This document shows positions 54,933 to 64,000 of a stretch of DNA of 64,000 bases, piece by piece. A model generated the notes under the pieces. The model ran no database searches, was not told the origin of the DNA, and saw only the letters and a list, made by a program, of their open reading frames with translations. Source of the stretch: Chryseobacterium bernardetii (GTDB taxonomy: Bacteria; Bacteroidota; Bacteroidia; Flavobacteriales; Weeksellaceae); assembly GCF_003815975.1 (NCBI RefSeq), contig NZ_CP033932.1, positions 4,383,501 through 4,447,500 of the forward strand. Direction: 5' to 3'. The position numbers were made by a program, and so were the translations under genes. Position 1 is the first letter of the stretch. Each line of letters opens with the position of its first letter.

Positions 54933-55343
54933 ATGAAAAAATTACTATTAGCAGCGGCTTTATTCTATTCTACATTCTTCTTCTCGCAGAAGAATCAAGA
55001 CTATTTAAGGATCAGCTATACCAGTGTATGCTGCGGGCCGGCTTCTGAAAAACCAATCATCAGCTATCTGAAGGAATTTAAAAGAAAAAACCAGATAAGA
55101 AGTCTGGAGATCCTGATTCAAAGAGGATTGGGCAGAGAAGGTGAATTTGAATTATATGTAGGGACTGATTTCCTTACCAACAACCAAAGAAAACGGCTTG
55201 TACGCGGGCTTACGGCTTCTGTTTCCAACCAGAACAATAACAAAAAGTCGCAAAACATCGGAAATATAAATTTTGATCCGGCAGATATTGCTCATCGGGA
55301 GGATCTTATAAATGCAAAAAATTTAACTATCTATAAAAAATAA
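54933..55343 (+). CDS. Exported 136-residue hypothetical protein
   Basis: Signal peptide (ends FFFSQ) followed by a small mature domain of about 115 residues with CC in TSVCCGPASEKPI and a charged helical middle (SYLKEFKRKNQIRSLEILIQ). Six bp before the next gene, so probably co-transcribed with the hydroxyacyl-CoA dehydrogenase. I do not recognise a family. Confidence 0.6.
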   Translation: MKKLLLAAALFYSTFFFSQKNQDYLRISYTSVCCGPASEKPIISYLKEFKRKNQIRSLEILIQRGLGREGEFELYVGTDFLTNNQRKRLVRGLTASVSNQNNNKKSQNIGNINFDPADIAHREDLINAKNLTIYKK

Positions 55344-55349
55344 AGGAAA

Positions 55350-56243
55350 ATGATCAAAAACATTGTAGTTATCGGAGCTGGTACCATGGGAAATGGTATT
55401 GCACATACTTTCGCACAAAGCGGTTTTAAAGTAAATCTTGTGGATGTATCCCAGGAAGCTTTAGACAGAGGATTGAAAACCATTACTACTAACCTTGACA
55501 GAATCATCGCAAAGGGAAACCTTACAGAAGAACAAAAAGCGGAGACTTTAGGTAACATTACTACTTTTACAGCACTTAATGATGCTGTAGGTGCTGCTGA
55601 CCTTATCGTAGAAGCTGCTACTGAAAATCTTGATCTTAAATTAAAGATCTTCGGCCAGATGGATGAATTGGCTCCTGCCAACTGTATCCTTGCCACCAAT
55701 ACTTCTTCCATTTCTATTACGAAAATTGCAGCGGCTACCAAAAGAGCAGATAAAGTGATCGGAATGCATTTTATGAATCCGGTTCCCATTATGAAACTGG
55801 TTGAGATCATCAAAGGATATTCTACTTCTAAAGAGACTTTCGATGCTATTTATGAAATGAGCAAAACACTAGGGAAAGTTCCTGTTGAAGTGAATGACTA
55901 TCCGGGTTTTGTGGCTAACAGAATATTAATGCCGATGATTAATGAATCAATTGAAACTCTTTACAACGGTGTTGCTGGTGTAGAAGAAATTGATACGGTA
56001 ATGAAATTAGGAATGGCTCATCCAATGGGGCCGCTTCAATTGGCAGATTTTATTGGTCTTGATGTATGTCTTGCAATTCTGAATGTTATGTATGACGGAT
56101 TCAAGAATCCTAAGTATGCTCCCAATCCATTGCTTGTAAACATGGTAACTGCCGGAAAACTGGGGGTAAAATCAGGGGAAGGTTTCTATGATTATTCTGA
56201 AAGCAAAAAAGCTGAAAAAGTTTCAAAAATGTTTTTAAAATAG
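55350..56243 (+). CDS. 3-hydroxyacyl-CoA (3-hydroxybutyryl-CoA) dehydrogenase
   Basis: 297 residues, NAD(P)-dependent. Rossmann motif GAGTMGNGIAHTFAQSGF at the start; conserved E/N/H region GMHFMNPVPIMKLVE and NDYPGFVANRIL; C-terminal helical domain to LGVKSGEGFYDYS. Acts on acetoacetyl-CoA or longer acyl-CoA in fatty-acid oxidation, butanoate metabolism or PHB metabolism; the precise chain length is not known. Confidence 0.93.
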   Translation: MIKNIVVIGAGTMGNGIAHTFAQSGFKVNLVDVSQEALDRGLKTITTNLDRIIAKGNLTEEQKAETLGNITTFTALNDAVGAADLIVEAATENLDLKLKIFGQMDELAPANCILATNTSSISITKIAAATKRADKVIGMHFMNPVPIMKLVEIIKGYSTSKETFDAIYEMSKTLGKVPVEVNDYPGFVANRILMPMINESIETLYNGVAGVEEIDTVMKLGMAHPMGPLQLADFIGLDVCLAILNVMYDGFKNPKYAPNPLLVNMVTAGKLGVKSGEGFYDYSESKKAEKVSKMFLK

Positions 56244-56325
56244 TTTTCAAAATGATGAGTTGTGCGTTTTAAGTTATAAATTTGGGCCTCGAACCTCTAT
56301 ACGATACTTAATAACTACAGCTTTG

Positions 56326-57642
56326 ATGAAAATTAAAGAAAAAAATATCCAGATATTCTTGGTCATCATTACTTTTGTGATGACCATTTTTCGTTTTTTA
56401 CTGAATGAAAAAGGAAGGGTAAACCCGGACTCTATCCGCTTCATGAGGTTTGCTCACGGTTTACCTGCTATTGATAATACAACAACTCCTTTAGGCTACC
56501 CTGCCGCTATAAAATTCATTACGTACTTTGGTCCTGATGAATTCTGGAGCAGTAAGGTAATAGGCATCCTTGGCTTTTTATTTATTATTTTATTCGCCTG
56601 GAAAAAACAATTCCTTTTCAAAGAATCTATTATTGTATGCAGCTTATTCAGTATTGTCTCCATTTTTGCCTTTACAATGAGCGAGGCTCTTATTTTGCCT
56701 TTTGTATTCCTTTTTTTATATACATCAGCCCTTATTATTGACAGAAAAATGGAAGGTCTGAAAGCTATTCTTTCCCTTTCTTTATCTCTGATCCTACTCT
56801 ACAATATAAGATATAGCGCTCTCTTTATCATAGGAGGCACTGGTTTGTACGGACTTATTTTCTGGAGAAGAAAATATGGGCCGGTATTTATTATTTCGGC
56901 CACTATAGGAATGGCTTTCGTTGTTCTTTATAAATTTTTATTCATCGATTACTTTAATAAGAACTATGTAAAGGACTTCTTAGAAATGGGCCTTCACACC
57001 ACGCCTCAGCTATTGGTGGAATTATTTCAGGGATTGTGTACCGCATTTAACCCTTTTATTCATATGGCCAGTCCTGCAGGAGGTATCATCAACTATGGAA
57101 TTTACGGAATAGGTCTCCTGAACATCCTCCTTATGGTTTTCCTTTTTGTCAGGCAAAAGCTTTCAGATACTGAATTCTTTTATGTATTCATAGGGGTATC
57201 AGGGATCATCTGTTCTTATTTTATACAGTATTTCTATTCTCTAACGCCTATAGATTATAGACTGATAGCAGCATTCAGCTTTCCTTTATGGTTGGTTTAT
57301 TTTAAAAAGCTGTTTGAGCTATTTAATACTAAAGTTTATCTCATCGGGCTTTTAAGCTTAATGTCCGGAATGTTATTTACATGGCTTTCAAAAGGAAATT
57401 ATCTTGAAAACAGGAAAAAGATCACAGAATTCTTAAAATCAGAAAACCTGGATAAAGTTCCTTTAAAGTTTTATATTATCGAAGACAAGGATTTGGAAAA
57501 AGTGCAGTTGGCAGAAATCATCAGCACTGTAAACCCTCAGGTAAGCTTTACTTCCAAGCCTCAGGATACATTACAAAAGACAACATTAACGCACTATAAA
57601 GTTTTACAAAAAGTTAAGATCGACAAGAATAAATATCAATAA
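56326..57642 (+). CDS. Polytopic membrane glycosyltransferase-like protein (hypothetical)
   Basis: 438 residues with about 10 hydrophobic helices, cytoplasmic C-terminus of about 70 residues. The N-terminal loop NPDSIRFMRFAHGLPAIDNTTTPLGYPAAIKF carries a D-x-x-R pattern as seen in periplasmic loops of PMT/GT-39-type lipid-linked glycosyltransferases. Start ATG at 56326 is preferred over TTG 56260. Could also be an O-antigen-polymerase-like protein. No linked glycan cluster, so the role is unclear. Confidence 0.55.
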   Translation: MKIKEKNIQIFLVIITFVMTIFRFLLNEKGRVNPDSIRFMRFAHGLPAIDNTTTPLGYPAAIKFITYFGPDEFWSSKVIGILGFLFIILFAWKKQFLFKESIIVCSLFSIVSIFAFTMSEALILPFVFLFLYTSALIIDRKMEGLKAILSLSLSLILLYNIRYSALFIIGGTGLYGLIFWRRKYGPVFIISATIGMAFVVLYKFLFIDYFNKNYVKDFLEMGLHTTPQLLVELFQGLCTAFNPFIHMASPAGGIINYGIYGIGLLNILLMVFLFVRQKLSDTEFFYVFIGVSGIICSYFIQYFYSLTPIDYRLIAAFSFPLWLVYFKKLFELFNTKVYLIGLLSLMSGMLFTWLSKGNYLENRKKITEFLKSENLDKVPLKFYIIEDKDLEKVQLAEIISTVNPQVSFTSKPQDTLQKTTLTHYKVLQKVKIDKNKYQ

Positions 57643-57648
57643 TTTTAT

Positions 57649-57656
57649 TATCTTTG
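57649..57656 (+). promoter_or_regulatory. -7 box TATCTTTG before the small acidic gene
   Basis: Perfect TAnnTTTG, 22 bp before ATG 57679. No clear -33 TTG. Confidence 0.4.
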
Positions 57657-57678
57657 AGAAAGTTAAAACATTAAAAAA

Positions 57679-57918
57679 ATGAAATTACCAAAGTTTTTAT
57701 TAGCAGATAATTCGGAATTTCCAGAAGATCTATTCGTAGTTCATACAGAATATCCAAGATTTATCCTAAACGTTGAGGAAGAGGAAGTTGAGTGGTTAGA
57801 TGATCTTGAAGGAGATGATGAAGAAACTATGGCAGATGAAGCTACAAAAGTAGTTGAAGCAGCTTTCAAATGGTGCGATGAAGAGTTGGCTAAGTACGAC
57901 GAAGAAGAGGAAGATTAA
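57679..57918 (+). CDS. 79-residue acidic protein (hypothetical)
   Basis: Soluble, with an N-terminal mixed strand region (LPKFLLADNSEFPEDLFVVH) and a strongly acidic end (DDLEGDDEETMADEATK ... DEEEED). Preceded by a -7 box and followed by a terminator, so it is a real monocistronic gene. A conserved flavobacterial type of small protein, but I cannot give a function. Confidence 0.65.
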   Translation: MKLPKFLLADNSEFPEDLFVVHTEYPRFILNVEEEEVEWLDDLEGDDEETMADEATKVVEAAFKWCDEELAKYDEEEED

Positions 57919-57935
57919 TAACATCTAAATCATAA

Positions 57936-57965
57936 AAAAGGAACTCAAATTGAGTTCCTTTTTCT
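57936..57965. terminator. Bidirectional terminator between acidic gene and META gene
   Basis: 13-bp stem AAAAGGAACTCAA / TTGAGTTCCTTTT (57936-57948, 57950-57962), T-tract both sides. Confidence 0.85.
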
Positions 57966-57967
57966 TT

Positions 57968-58378
57968 TTATTCTGATTTATTGAATTTCAATAATAAAAG
58001 ATTGTCTTTATAAAGCTCCAGTGTATTTCCTGAAATTACATATTTATTAGCTTTTCCCATCATATCCATAAAGTTCTGCTCTACTCCGATGTTATTACAC
58101 ATCATCTTTGTAGACCCCATTTGCCCTGCAGAAAAGCCTCCTGTGGAAGGATCTATGGTAGCCGTTCCAAAATAGTTGTTGCATCCTGCATTTCCATTAA
58201 TTTTTTCTCCTTCAATATTTAAGGTAGGAACTTTACCTTTTACATTTTCAGCCAATGTCCATTTTGTATTGGCAAGAGCCGGCTGGGCTTTTCCTACTTT
58301 AGAAGCAGACGGGCTTGTCATAGTTCCACATGATGCCAATACTGCTGCTGTACATATACTTAAAAAAAGATTTTTCAT
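57968..58378 (-). CDS. META-domain (HslJ-like) lipoprotein
   Basis: 136 residues. Lipobox VLASC (Cys17). The META/HslJ domain is seen in KWTLAENVKGKVPTLNIEGE, INGNAGCNNYFGTA and GSTKMMCNNIGVEQNFM, the usual motifs of heat-shock/META proteins. Exported and lipid-anchored. Exact role not known. Confidence 0.85.
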   Translation of the reverse strand: MKNLFLSICTAAVLASCGTMTSPSASKVGKAQPALANTKWTLAENVKGKVPTLNIEGEKINGNAGCNNYFGTATIDPSTGGFSAGQMGSTKMMCNNIGVEQNFMDMMGKANKYVISGNTLELYKDNLLLLKFNKSE

Positions 58379-58733
58379 TTTTTACTATTTGAATTAACCC
58401 AAATTTACGGATTTTATATTATTTAAACGGGCTGTAACTAATTTTATTATTCTTTAACACTTTATATTTTCAATGTATTCTGCCCCCAATATATACTTTT
58501 TCATACGCAAAAAAGAATACATATTTTACTCTATCCGCGTCTCTAAACCACAAACAAAGTAATTTATAAAAAATCAACAATAAACAAATACAAATGTATA
58601 TTTTATCAAATAACAAATATAAAAATAAATTAATAATAAATTTAATACTAATTTATTATTAATATCAATATTTAACAATTATTTTTATTGTATCAAAATT
58701 AGACTTTAAAAAAATTAAAAGATTTTAACCAGT
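58379..58733. other. Very AT-rich gene-free stretch
   Basis: Nothing beyond the divergent leaders of the META gene and the downstream secreted gene. Several TAnTTTA-like boxes occur but none with good spacing. Confidence 0.4.
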
Positions 58734-59771
58734 ATGAAAAAAAACTTCTACACCACAATGTTTCTGTTATCCTTTAATCTGTTTTTTTCCCAAGTAGGCA
58801 TTAATACTCCTGATCCTAAAGCCAGCCTTGATATCAGTGCCAAAACCACCGATGGCAGCCAGCCTGAAGGAATTATTGCTCCCCGGCTTACGGGGGATCA
58901 GATTAAAGCAGGCGATGCCAGCTATGGGGCAGATCAGAAAGGAACCCTTATCTATGCAATATCAGCTGTTGCGGTACCAAGTACAAAAACAGCTAACATC
59001 ACAGAAGAAGGCTATTACTTTTTTGATGGAAATATCTGGCAAAAGGTAGGCAAAAATGCCCTCACGACAGCAGCAAACGGACTTTCTTTAAACGGAAGCC
59101 AAATGGAATTAGGAGGAAGTCTTAACAGAAATACAAGTATATTACAGGGTAATTTTCCTCTTGCCTTTACAACTTCCGCCACTAACGGTTTTTCTGTTAA
59201 CAATACCACATTATCCATAGATGGTGCTAATAACAGAGTAGGCATAGGAACTACTACTCCATCTGTTCCCCTGGAAATTAATAACGGAACCACAGCAGGA
59301 GCCTTGAAAATAACTGATGGCACCCAGGGTCTGGGTAAAGTGCTTACCAGTGATCCAAATGGTGTGGCAACATGGTCTACTACTGTTGTAACAGCTTTTG
59401 CCAATGCCTGGACTCCAGCTTCAGGGACACTTGTAAATCCTTTTACCGGCGCAGCAGGAGGTCCGTTCAATACGGGGCTGAGTGTAGTTATCCCGGAAAA
59501 AGGATGGTATTTTTTCCGTTGCGGTATATCCATTAATTCAGAATGTAATGATTATTTTTTCTACATTAACGGTATCGGGGATGTATGGAGGAGCTATTGC
59601 GGCTCCAATACCGCCGCCTTTATGTTCCCGAGAGACCAGAACCGGGTACTTTATTTTGCCAATCCCGGAACTTATACTGTATTTGCCGGAAAAACCAATT
59701 TAATAGTTCCTACAACCTTCAATGCAGGAAACCCTGCTTTTTATCTGGATTTTGTAAAATTTCAAAATTAA
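58734..59771 (+). CDS. Secreted protein with C1q/TNF-like C-terminal domain
   Basis: 345 residues, exported (signal peptide ends LFFSQ). The N-terminal part has repeated NxGxGTTTPSVPLE-type blocks typical of Chryseobacterium surface/tail-like proteins (VGINTPDPKASLDISAK; VGIGTTTPSVPLEINNG). The C-terminal 110 residues (AWTPASGTLVNPFTGAAGG ... FYLDFVKF) look like a C1q/TNF jelly-roll. Possibly surface-attached; function unknown. Followed by a strong hairpin. Confidence 0.65.
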   Translation: MKKNFYTTMFLLSFNLFFSQVGINTPDPKASLDISAKTTDGSQPEGIIAPRLTGDQIKAGDASYGADQKGTLIYAISAVAVPSTKTANITEEGYYFFDGNIWQKVGKNALTTAANGLSLNGSQMELGGSLNRNTSILQGNFPLAFTTSATNGFSVNNTTLSIDGANNRVGIGTTTPSVPLEINNGTTAGALKITDGTQGLGKVLTSDPNGVATWSTTVVTAFANAWTPASGTLVNPFTGAAGGPFNTGLSVVIPEKGWYFFRCGISINSECNDYFFYINGIGDVWRSYCGSNTAAFMFPRDQNRVLYFANPGTYTVFAGKTNLIVPTTFNAGNPAFYLDFVKFQN

Positions 59772-59776
59772 AAAAG

Positions 59777-59804
59777 AAAAGCGGGCTTTAAAGCCCGCTT
59801 TTTA
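59777..59804. terminator. Bidirectional terminator between the secreted gene and pheT
   Basis: Self-complementary AAAAGCGGGCTTT / AAAGCCCGCTTTT (59777-59789, 59790-59802) with T-runs on both sides. The stem core resembles the GCGGGC/GCCCGC core of REP copies A and B. Confidence 0.8.
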
Positions 59805-59824
59805 TAAATTATTATATTTCTTTA

Positions 59825-62227
59825 CTATGATCTTAACTCTGCGTTGAATTCTTTCTGGAAAGATTTAATTAAAGAATCCATTACTTCTGTGATTTCTTTT
59901 TCTTCCAGCGTTTTTTCTTCATTTAGCAACTCGAAGCTCATTGCGTAAGACTTCTTCCCTTCCGGAAGATTTTTTCCTTCATATACATCGAATAAGTTGA
60001 TGCTCTTAATGAACGGAGATTTATTCTTCTTCGCTGTTTGATATAGCTCCTGGTAGTTAATATTCTTATCAATCAATAATGCTAAATCTCTCCTGATCTT
60101 GTTGAATTTCGGAATGTCTTTAAACTTCAGCTCGTTTTTAGAACGTAACTCCTGAGCCAGTTCAAGTTCTATTTCAGCATAGAAACAATCCTGATCAATA
60201 TCAAAATCTTTCAGCAATGCAGGGGCTACCTTACCAATTCTTGCCAAAACTTTCCCATCAGCTTCATACGCTATTGCATCTGAGAATCTTTCATCAGTTA
60301 AAGGTACTTCTTTATAGTTTACCATTAATCTTTCCAGTACAACCTTTACATAAGCTTTAAGGTTGTAGAAGCTTACTGCAGACTTAGGCTGTAACCAGTT
60401 CTCTGCTACATCTCTTCCTGAAACAATAATGGCTAACTGTTTTCTTTCTTCGTATTTATCTCTTTTATGATAGATCTTTCCTAATTCAAAGAACTTAATA
60501 TCCTGATTCTTTCTGTTGATATTGTAAACCGTATTCTGAAGAAGCCCTTCCAATAAAGATTTTCTCATGAATGCAAGGTCACCACTTAAAGGATTTAACA
60601 GTTTTACAGCATCCGTTTCATCTTTTACAGAAGTTAAAGAATTGTTCATTACTTCATGGAAACCAAGACTCTGTAAAGCTCTCGCCCAGCTGTTTTCCAA
60701 TTCATCCTGATCGTTTGCACTCAGTTTTACCGGTGTAAATGAAATCTTTTGTGGAGCATCAATCTTATTATATCCATAGATTCTTAAAATCTCTTCAATA
60801 ACGTCAATTTCTCTTGTTACATCTGCTCTGTACGCAGGAACAGAGATTTCAAAACCATTAGGAATTTCATTTAAAACCTGAATTTCCAATGCCTTCAGGA
60901 TTTCTTTTACTTTTTCTCTGTGAATTTTTGTTCCTAAAATCTGTTCAATCTTAGAGAATCTTAAGATCACATAGCTATCTTCTATTTTCTTAGGATATTC
61001 TTCTAAAAGTTCCCCTACCAGTTCCCCTTCAGCAATTTCCTGGATCATCTTAATAGCATGGGTAATGGCTGTTCTGGTAAGGTTAGGATCTACACCTCTT
61101 TCAAATCTGAAAGAAGCATCCGTATTCAAACTGTGAACTTTTGCTCCTTTTCTTACCGCTACCGGGTTGAAATAAGCACTTTCAAGGAATATTGTTTTTG
61201 TAGTTTCAGATACTCCTGAATTTTCGCCACCAAAAACTCCGGCAATACACATTGGCGTATCCTTACCATCTTTAATCATGATTTCAGTACCGTTCAGTGT
61301 TCTTTCTACTCCATCTAAAGTAGTGAACTTTGTTCCCGGTTTTACCACGCCTACTTTCACTTTTTTATCTGCAATCTTATCTGCATCAAATGCATGAAGC
61401 GGCTGCCCGTATCCATGAAGAATATAGTTGGTAATATCTACAACATTATTAATCGGGCTTAATCCGATGGCTTTTAATCTGTCTTTTAACCAGCTTGGAG
61501 ATTCTGCAACTTTTACATTTTCAATCACCGCACCAATATATCTTGGACAAAGCTCAGCATCTTCAATTTCAAGTTTGAAATCGTGAGAACCTTCGCTATT
61601 TAACGGTTCAGAAGCTACTTTATTAAACTGAGATTTCTGCTGGTTGGTAGAAAGAAAAGCATGCAGATCTCTCGCCACCCCATAATGAGACATGGCATCA
61701 GTTCTGTTGGGTGTTAAACCAATTTCAATTACCTCGTCATTTGTTAATTCAAAATAGTCGGCAAAATTCTTTCCTACTTCATATTTGGTTTCATCCAAAA
61801 CCATAATTCCACCATGATCTTCGCTAAGACCCAGTTCGTCTTCTGCACAGATCATTCCCTGCGAAACCTCACCTCTTATTTTTGCTTCTTTAATTTCAAA
61901 AAAGTTTCCGGTCTTATCATAGATTTTTGTTCCTACAACAGCTACAGGCACAGTTTGTCCTGCTTCTACATTGGGAGCACCACAAATGATATTCAGTATC
62001 TTCCCGTTTCCTACGTCTACTGTTGTCTTCTTCAGTTTATCAGCATTCGGATGCTTTTCGCAGGTTAATACTTTCCCTACAACAATTCCTTCCAGGCTGC
62101 CTTTTACACTTTCGAATTTATCTATCCCTTCAACCTCAAGACCTATGTCTGTAAGGAATTCACCGATTCTTTCAGTTTTCAATTCCGTTTTTACAAAGTC
62201 TTTCAGCCAGTTGTTTGATATTTTCAT
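59825..62227 (-). CDS. pheT: Phenylalanine-tRNA ligase beta subunit
   Basis: 800 residues, the large subunit of the (alpha-beta)2 enzyme charging tRNA-Phe. Domains in order: tRNA-binding (about 40-150), B3/B4 editing (about 200-380), B5 (about 400-475), the catalytic-core-like domain, and the C-terminal ferredoxin-like anticodon-binding domain (about 705-800). Full length and intact. pheS is not in the window, so the genes are not adjacent here. Confidence 0.97.
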   Translation of the reverse strand: MKISNNWLKDFVKTELKTERIGEFLTDIGLEVEGIDKFESVKGSLEGIVVGKVLTCEKHPNADKLKKTTVDVGNGKILNIICGAPNVEAGQTVPVAVVGTKIYDKTGNFFEIKEAKIRGEVSQGMICAEDELGLSEDHGGIMVLDETKYEVGKNFADYFELTNDEVIEIGLTPNRTDAMSHYGVARDLHAFLSTNQQKSQFNKVASEPLNSEGSHDFKLEIEDAELCPRYIGAVIENVKVAESPSWLKDRLKAIGLSPINNVVDITNYILHGYGQPLHAFDADKIADKKVKVGVVKPGTKFTTLDGVERTLNGTEIMIKDGKDTPMCIAGVFGGENSGVSETTKTIFLESAYFNPVAVRKGAKVHSLNTDASFRFERGVDPNLTRTAITHAIKMIQEIAEGELVGELLEEYPKKIEDSYVILRFSKIEQILGTKIHREKVKEILKALEIQVLNEIPNGFEISVPAYRADVTREIDVIEEILRIYGYNKIDAPQKISFTPVKLSANDQDELENSWARALQSLGFHEVMNNSLTSVKDETDAVKLLNPLSGDLAFMRKSLLEGLLQNTVYNINRKNQDIKFFELGKIYHKRDKYEERKQLAIIVSGRDVAENWLQPKSAVSFYNLKAYVKVVLERLMVNYKEVPLTDERFSDAIAYEADGKVLARIGKVAPALLKDFDIDQDCFYAEIELELAQELRSKNELKFKDIPKFNKIRRDLALLIDKNINYQELYQTAKKNKSPFIKSINLFDVYEGKNLPEGKKSYAMSFELLNEEKTLEEKEITEVMDSLIKSFQKEFNAELRS

Positions 62228-62540
62228 TTGCTTATCTATCTACTTGTTTAATTCGCCAAACAAAACACAAGGTTTCATCTGCCCTATTTTTGAAACTTTT
62301 ATTTGAAATCCCGTTCAATAATTGAGTCGGTTTTTCGCGGTACAAATGTCGTGTTTTTTTGAGAAATACAGAAATTTCAGAGCGATTTTAAGAGAATTAA
62401 TTTTCATTTTTTCCTGTTCCGGAGACTGAGTAAATCAATCTCTACTTTGCTTCTTCATAAAATTTAAGCAATCCATTTAAAATACACGAATAGATTGTAA
62501 TTATTTCATTTGTATTAATCTCTTTTACTTATGCAGTAGA

Positions 62541-62590
62541 TGCTAAGATTTTATAATTATACAGTATTTAAGATCACAGAAGCGTTTCAC
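62541..62590. repeat. Diverged direct repeat, copy 1
   Basis: GCTAAGATTTTATAATTATACAG ... AGAAGCGTTTCACT, parallel to copy 2 about 215 bp downstream. Confidence 0.55.
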
Positions 62591-62756
62591 TAAAGATCAG
62601 GCATTCTTTTAGGTCTCCATTTGTCTTATCACTTACTGTCTCTGCTGAATGAAATGCCCTTGCGAATGAAAATATGCTGTTTCAAAATACTATTCCTGCA
62701 AACTTAGCGTTTAAATTATAATCAGTAAGATTTTTCTATTTTTTGACGCAACATGC

Positions 62757-62810
62757 GCTAAGATTTTTAATTATACCGTATGATTTTTAAGAGCGTAGAA
62801 GCGTTTCACT
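62757..62810. repeat. Diverged direct repeat, copy 2
   Basis: GCTAAGATTTTTAATTATACCG ... GTAGAAGCGTTTCACT, same order of blocks as copy 1 with small indels. Confidence 0.55.
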
Positions 62811-62971
62811 CAGCAAGGCTAAAGAAAGTATTGTTACGAAAAGTTTGAAATATCTGAAGCTATTAATTAAGCAACATTTTAAATTCATCTTTGATGAAAC
62901 TTAACTTTCCTTAAAATCTTCATTTTTCTTAACGGTTTAATATCCTGATTAGAAAAGGTTAGAAATAAAAA

Positions 62972-62991
62972 AAGCCGGATTACTCCAGCTT
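62972..62991 (-). terminator. Terminator of dnaN
   Basis: AAGCTGGA / TCCGGCTT (one G-U pair) with 4-nt loop; on the minus strand followed by TTTTTTTATTT. Confidence 0.75.
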
Positions 62992-63013
62992 CTTTTTATT
63001 TGTTATTTTACTA

Positions 63014-64000
63014 TTACAACCCGATTACCGGCATTGATAACATTAAGATATTTTCGTTTTCTTCCAGCCCGTCAAGCGGCTCAATAATTCCCGGTCTGTT
63101 TGGCTGAGACATTTTCATTGTGATATCGTCAGATCCTAGGATTGTCAACATTTCCGTTAAGAATTTAGAACTGAATCCGATATTGATATCTTCTCCGTTG
63201 TAGTCACAAGGGATCTGCATATCTGCTTTGTTCGCATATTCCGTATCTTCTGCATGAAGGTGAAGAATATTTCCTGAAAGCTTGAATCTTACCTGGTTGG
63301 TAGATTTGTTAGACATGATCGATGCTCTCTTGATAGCTCCTAGTAAGAGATTTCTGTTGATGGTTAATACATTCGGATTTTCTTTAGGAATTACCGCCGT
63401 ATAGTTTGGATACTTACCATCAATCAGTCTACAGATCCAGATATGCTTACCAAAAGTAAACTTGGCCATATTCTCATTGAAGTCGATCTTCACGTCTTCA
63501 TTGGAGCTTGCCAGAATATTTTTGAAGATATTCAAAGGTTTCTTAGGCATGATAAATTCCATTGGTTCAGCATTCATCAGGTCTGCTCTTTTGTAAACAA
63601 CAAGCCTGTGAGAGTCTGTAGAAACGAAATTGGTTTCATTTTCCCCAAACTGGAATAATACTCCTGTCATTACCGGACGAAGAGAATCATTACTGGTGGC
63701 AAATAATGTATTGGTTAAAGCTTCAGACAATACTCCAGCCGGCATTACTACACTTTGGGAAGCGTCAAATTCCGGTAATTCAGGATAGTCATCAGCGTTA
63801 TCTAATGCTACTGCGAAATTATCTTTTTCATCTAAAATCTCAAGCTGGCTTCCAGTTCCTTCAGCATTGTCCTTTACAACAAATGTTAAAGGCTGTTCTC
63901 CATATGTCTTGATAAAATCCTGAAAAATTTTAGCAGGAACAGCAAATTTACCTGAATCATCAGACTTTACTTCCAGGGAAGTTACAAGAGTTGTCTCGCC
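63014..64000 (-). CDS. dnaN: DNA polymerase III sliding clamp (beta subunit), partial
   Basis: The frame runs into the right edge without a start; 328 residues are visible, out of about 370. The internal ATG at 63745 is not the start, because the coding text continues upstream (GETTLVTSLEVKSDDSGKFAV ... YPELPEF). Three-domain clamp: the second and third domains are complete, ending at GLEENENILMLSMPVIGL. It encircles DNA and tethers the polymerase. Confidence 0.95.
   Translation of the reverse strand, partial: GETTLVTSLEVKSDDSGKFAVPAKIFQDFIKTYGEQPLTFVVKDNAEGTGSQLEILDEKDNFAVALDNADDYPELPEFDASQSVVMPAGVLSEALTNTLFATSNDSLRPVMTGVLFQFGENETNFVSTDSHRLVVYKRADLMNAEPMEFIMPKKPLNIFKNILASSNEDVKIDFNENMAKFTFGKHIWICRLIDGKYPNYTAVIPKENPNVLTINRNLLLGAIKRASIMSNKSTNQVRFKLSGNILHLHAEDTEYANKADMQIPCDYNGEDINIGFSSKFLTEMLTILGSDDITMKMSQPNRPGIIEPLDGLEENENILMLSMPVIGL

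Larger units (their letters stand above)
62228..62971. other. Long gene-free region between pheT and dnaN
   Basis: About 740 bp without a credible ORF. It holds two diverged direct repeats (62541-62590 and 62757-62810). Further text is AT-rich with CGCAAAGT-like and GCGTTT-like fragments. No T-box or riboswitch fold recognised before pheT. Confidence 0.5.

Noticed and set aside
63745..64000. A dnaN start at 63745
   Set aside because: The coding text continues upstream with clear sliding-clamp sequence (SLEVKSDDSGKF, DDYPELPEFD), so the true start lies beyond the window.

Overview
The window looks like a chromosomal segment of a Chryseobacterium-like bacterium (Bacteroidota, Flavobacteriia, Weeksellaceae). 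The evidence is AT-rich intergenic DNA, -7 boxes of the TAnnTTTG type, many exported proteins whose signal peptides end in A-Q or S-Q, lipoproteins without a gamma-proteobacterial signature, a single-chain GcvP, a monomeric NADP isocitrate dehydrogenase and a TonB-dependent receptor. No rRNA, intact tRNA, CRISPR array, phage or conjugative module was seen. Most of the window is core or housekeeping DNA with small stress and detoxification genes between.

Layout. 1-5000: a truncated gene tail, an Fpg/Nei-type DNA glycosylase, a LytTR regulator remnant, an SMR transporter, a short promoter-to-terminator unit encoding a 26-residue membrane peptide, an AAA ATPase coupled to the PLP-homeostasis gene yggS, a 57-residue lipoprotein and an XRE regulator. 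5030-6459: IS3-family element, copy 1. 6494-13083: gcvP, a Cys/Lys-rich microprotein, a J-domain protein, a hydrolase and an ECF sigma operon. 13402-23546 (minus strand): an S9 peptidase, then a run of small proteins (DoxX, SRPBCC, SDR, VOC/PhnB, DinB, alpha/beta hydrolase, HhH) ending with a Crp/Fnr regulator. 23838-29164: a DUF763 protein, two VOC proteins, tpx and monomeric icd. 29210-30639: IS copy 2, differing from copy 1 by one silent base. 30781-44571: TonB receptor, three MBL-fold hydrolases, aldo/keto reductase with AraC regulator, GNAT, S41 peptidase, gapN-like dehydrogenase, exported Tpx and a plug-like protein. 44952-51187: Crp/Fnr, hutU, hydroxyacid dehydrogenase, a decayed tRNA-Leu(CAA), pcm and a lipoprotein. 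51336-59771: MocA-type oxidoreductase, GH5 glycosidase, a decayed class A beta-lactamase, hydroxyacyl-CoA dehydrogenase, a polytopic glycosyltransferase-like protein, a META lipoprotein and a secreted C1q/TNF-like protein. 59825-64000: pheT and dnaN (cut by the window edge).

The most unusual observation is that both IS copies sit at the same place inside different intrinsic terminators, at the 3' side of the hairpin loop and in the same orientation as the upstream gene. Their 3-bp and 4-bp target duplications show independent insertions. This implies a transposase that recognises terminator hairpins, comparable to IS1397 in REP palindromes. Three decaying genes (LytTR regulator, tRNA-Leu, beta-lactamase), several dispersed palindromic repeats and three unannotated small proteins are the other main results. 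I see no convincing new multi-gene defence or biosynthetic system.
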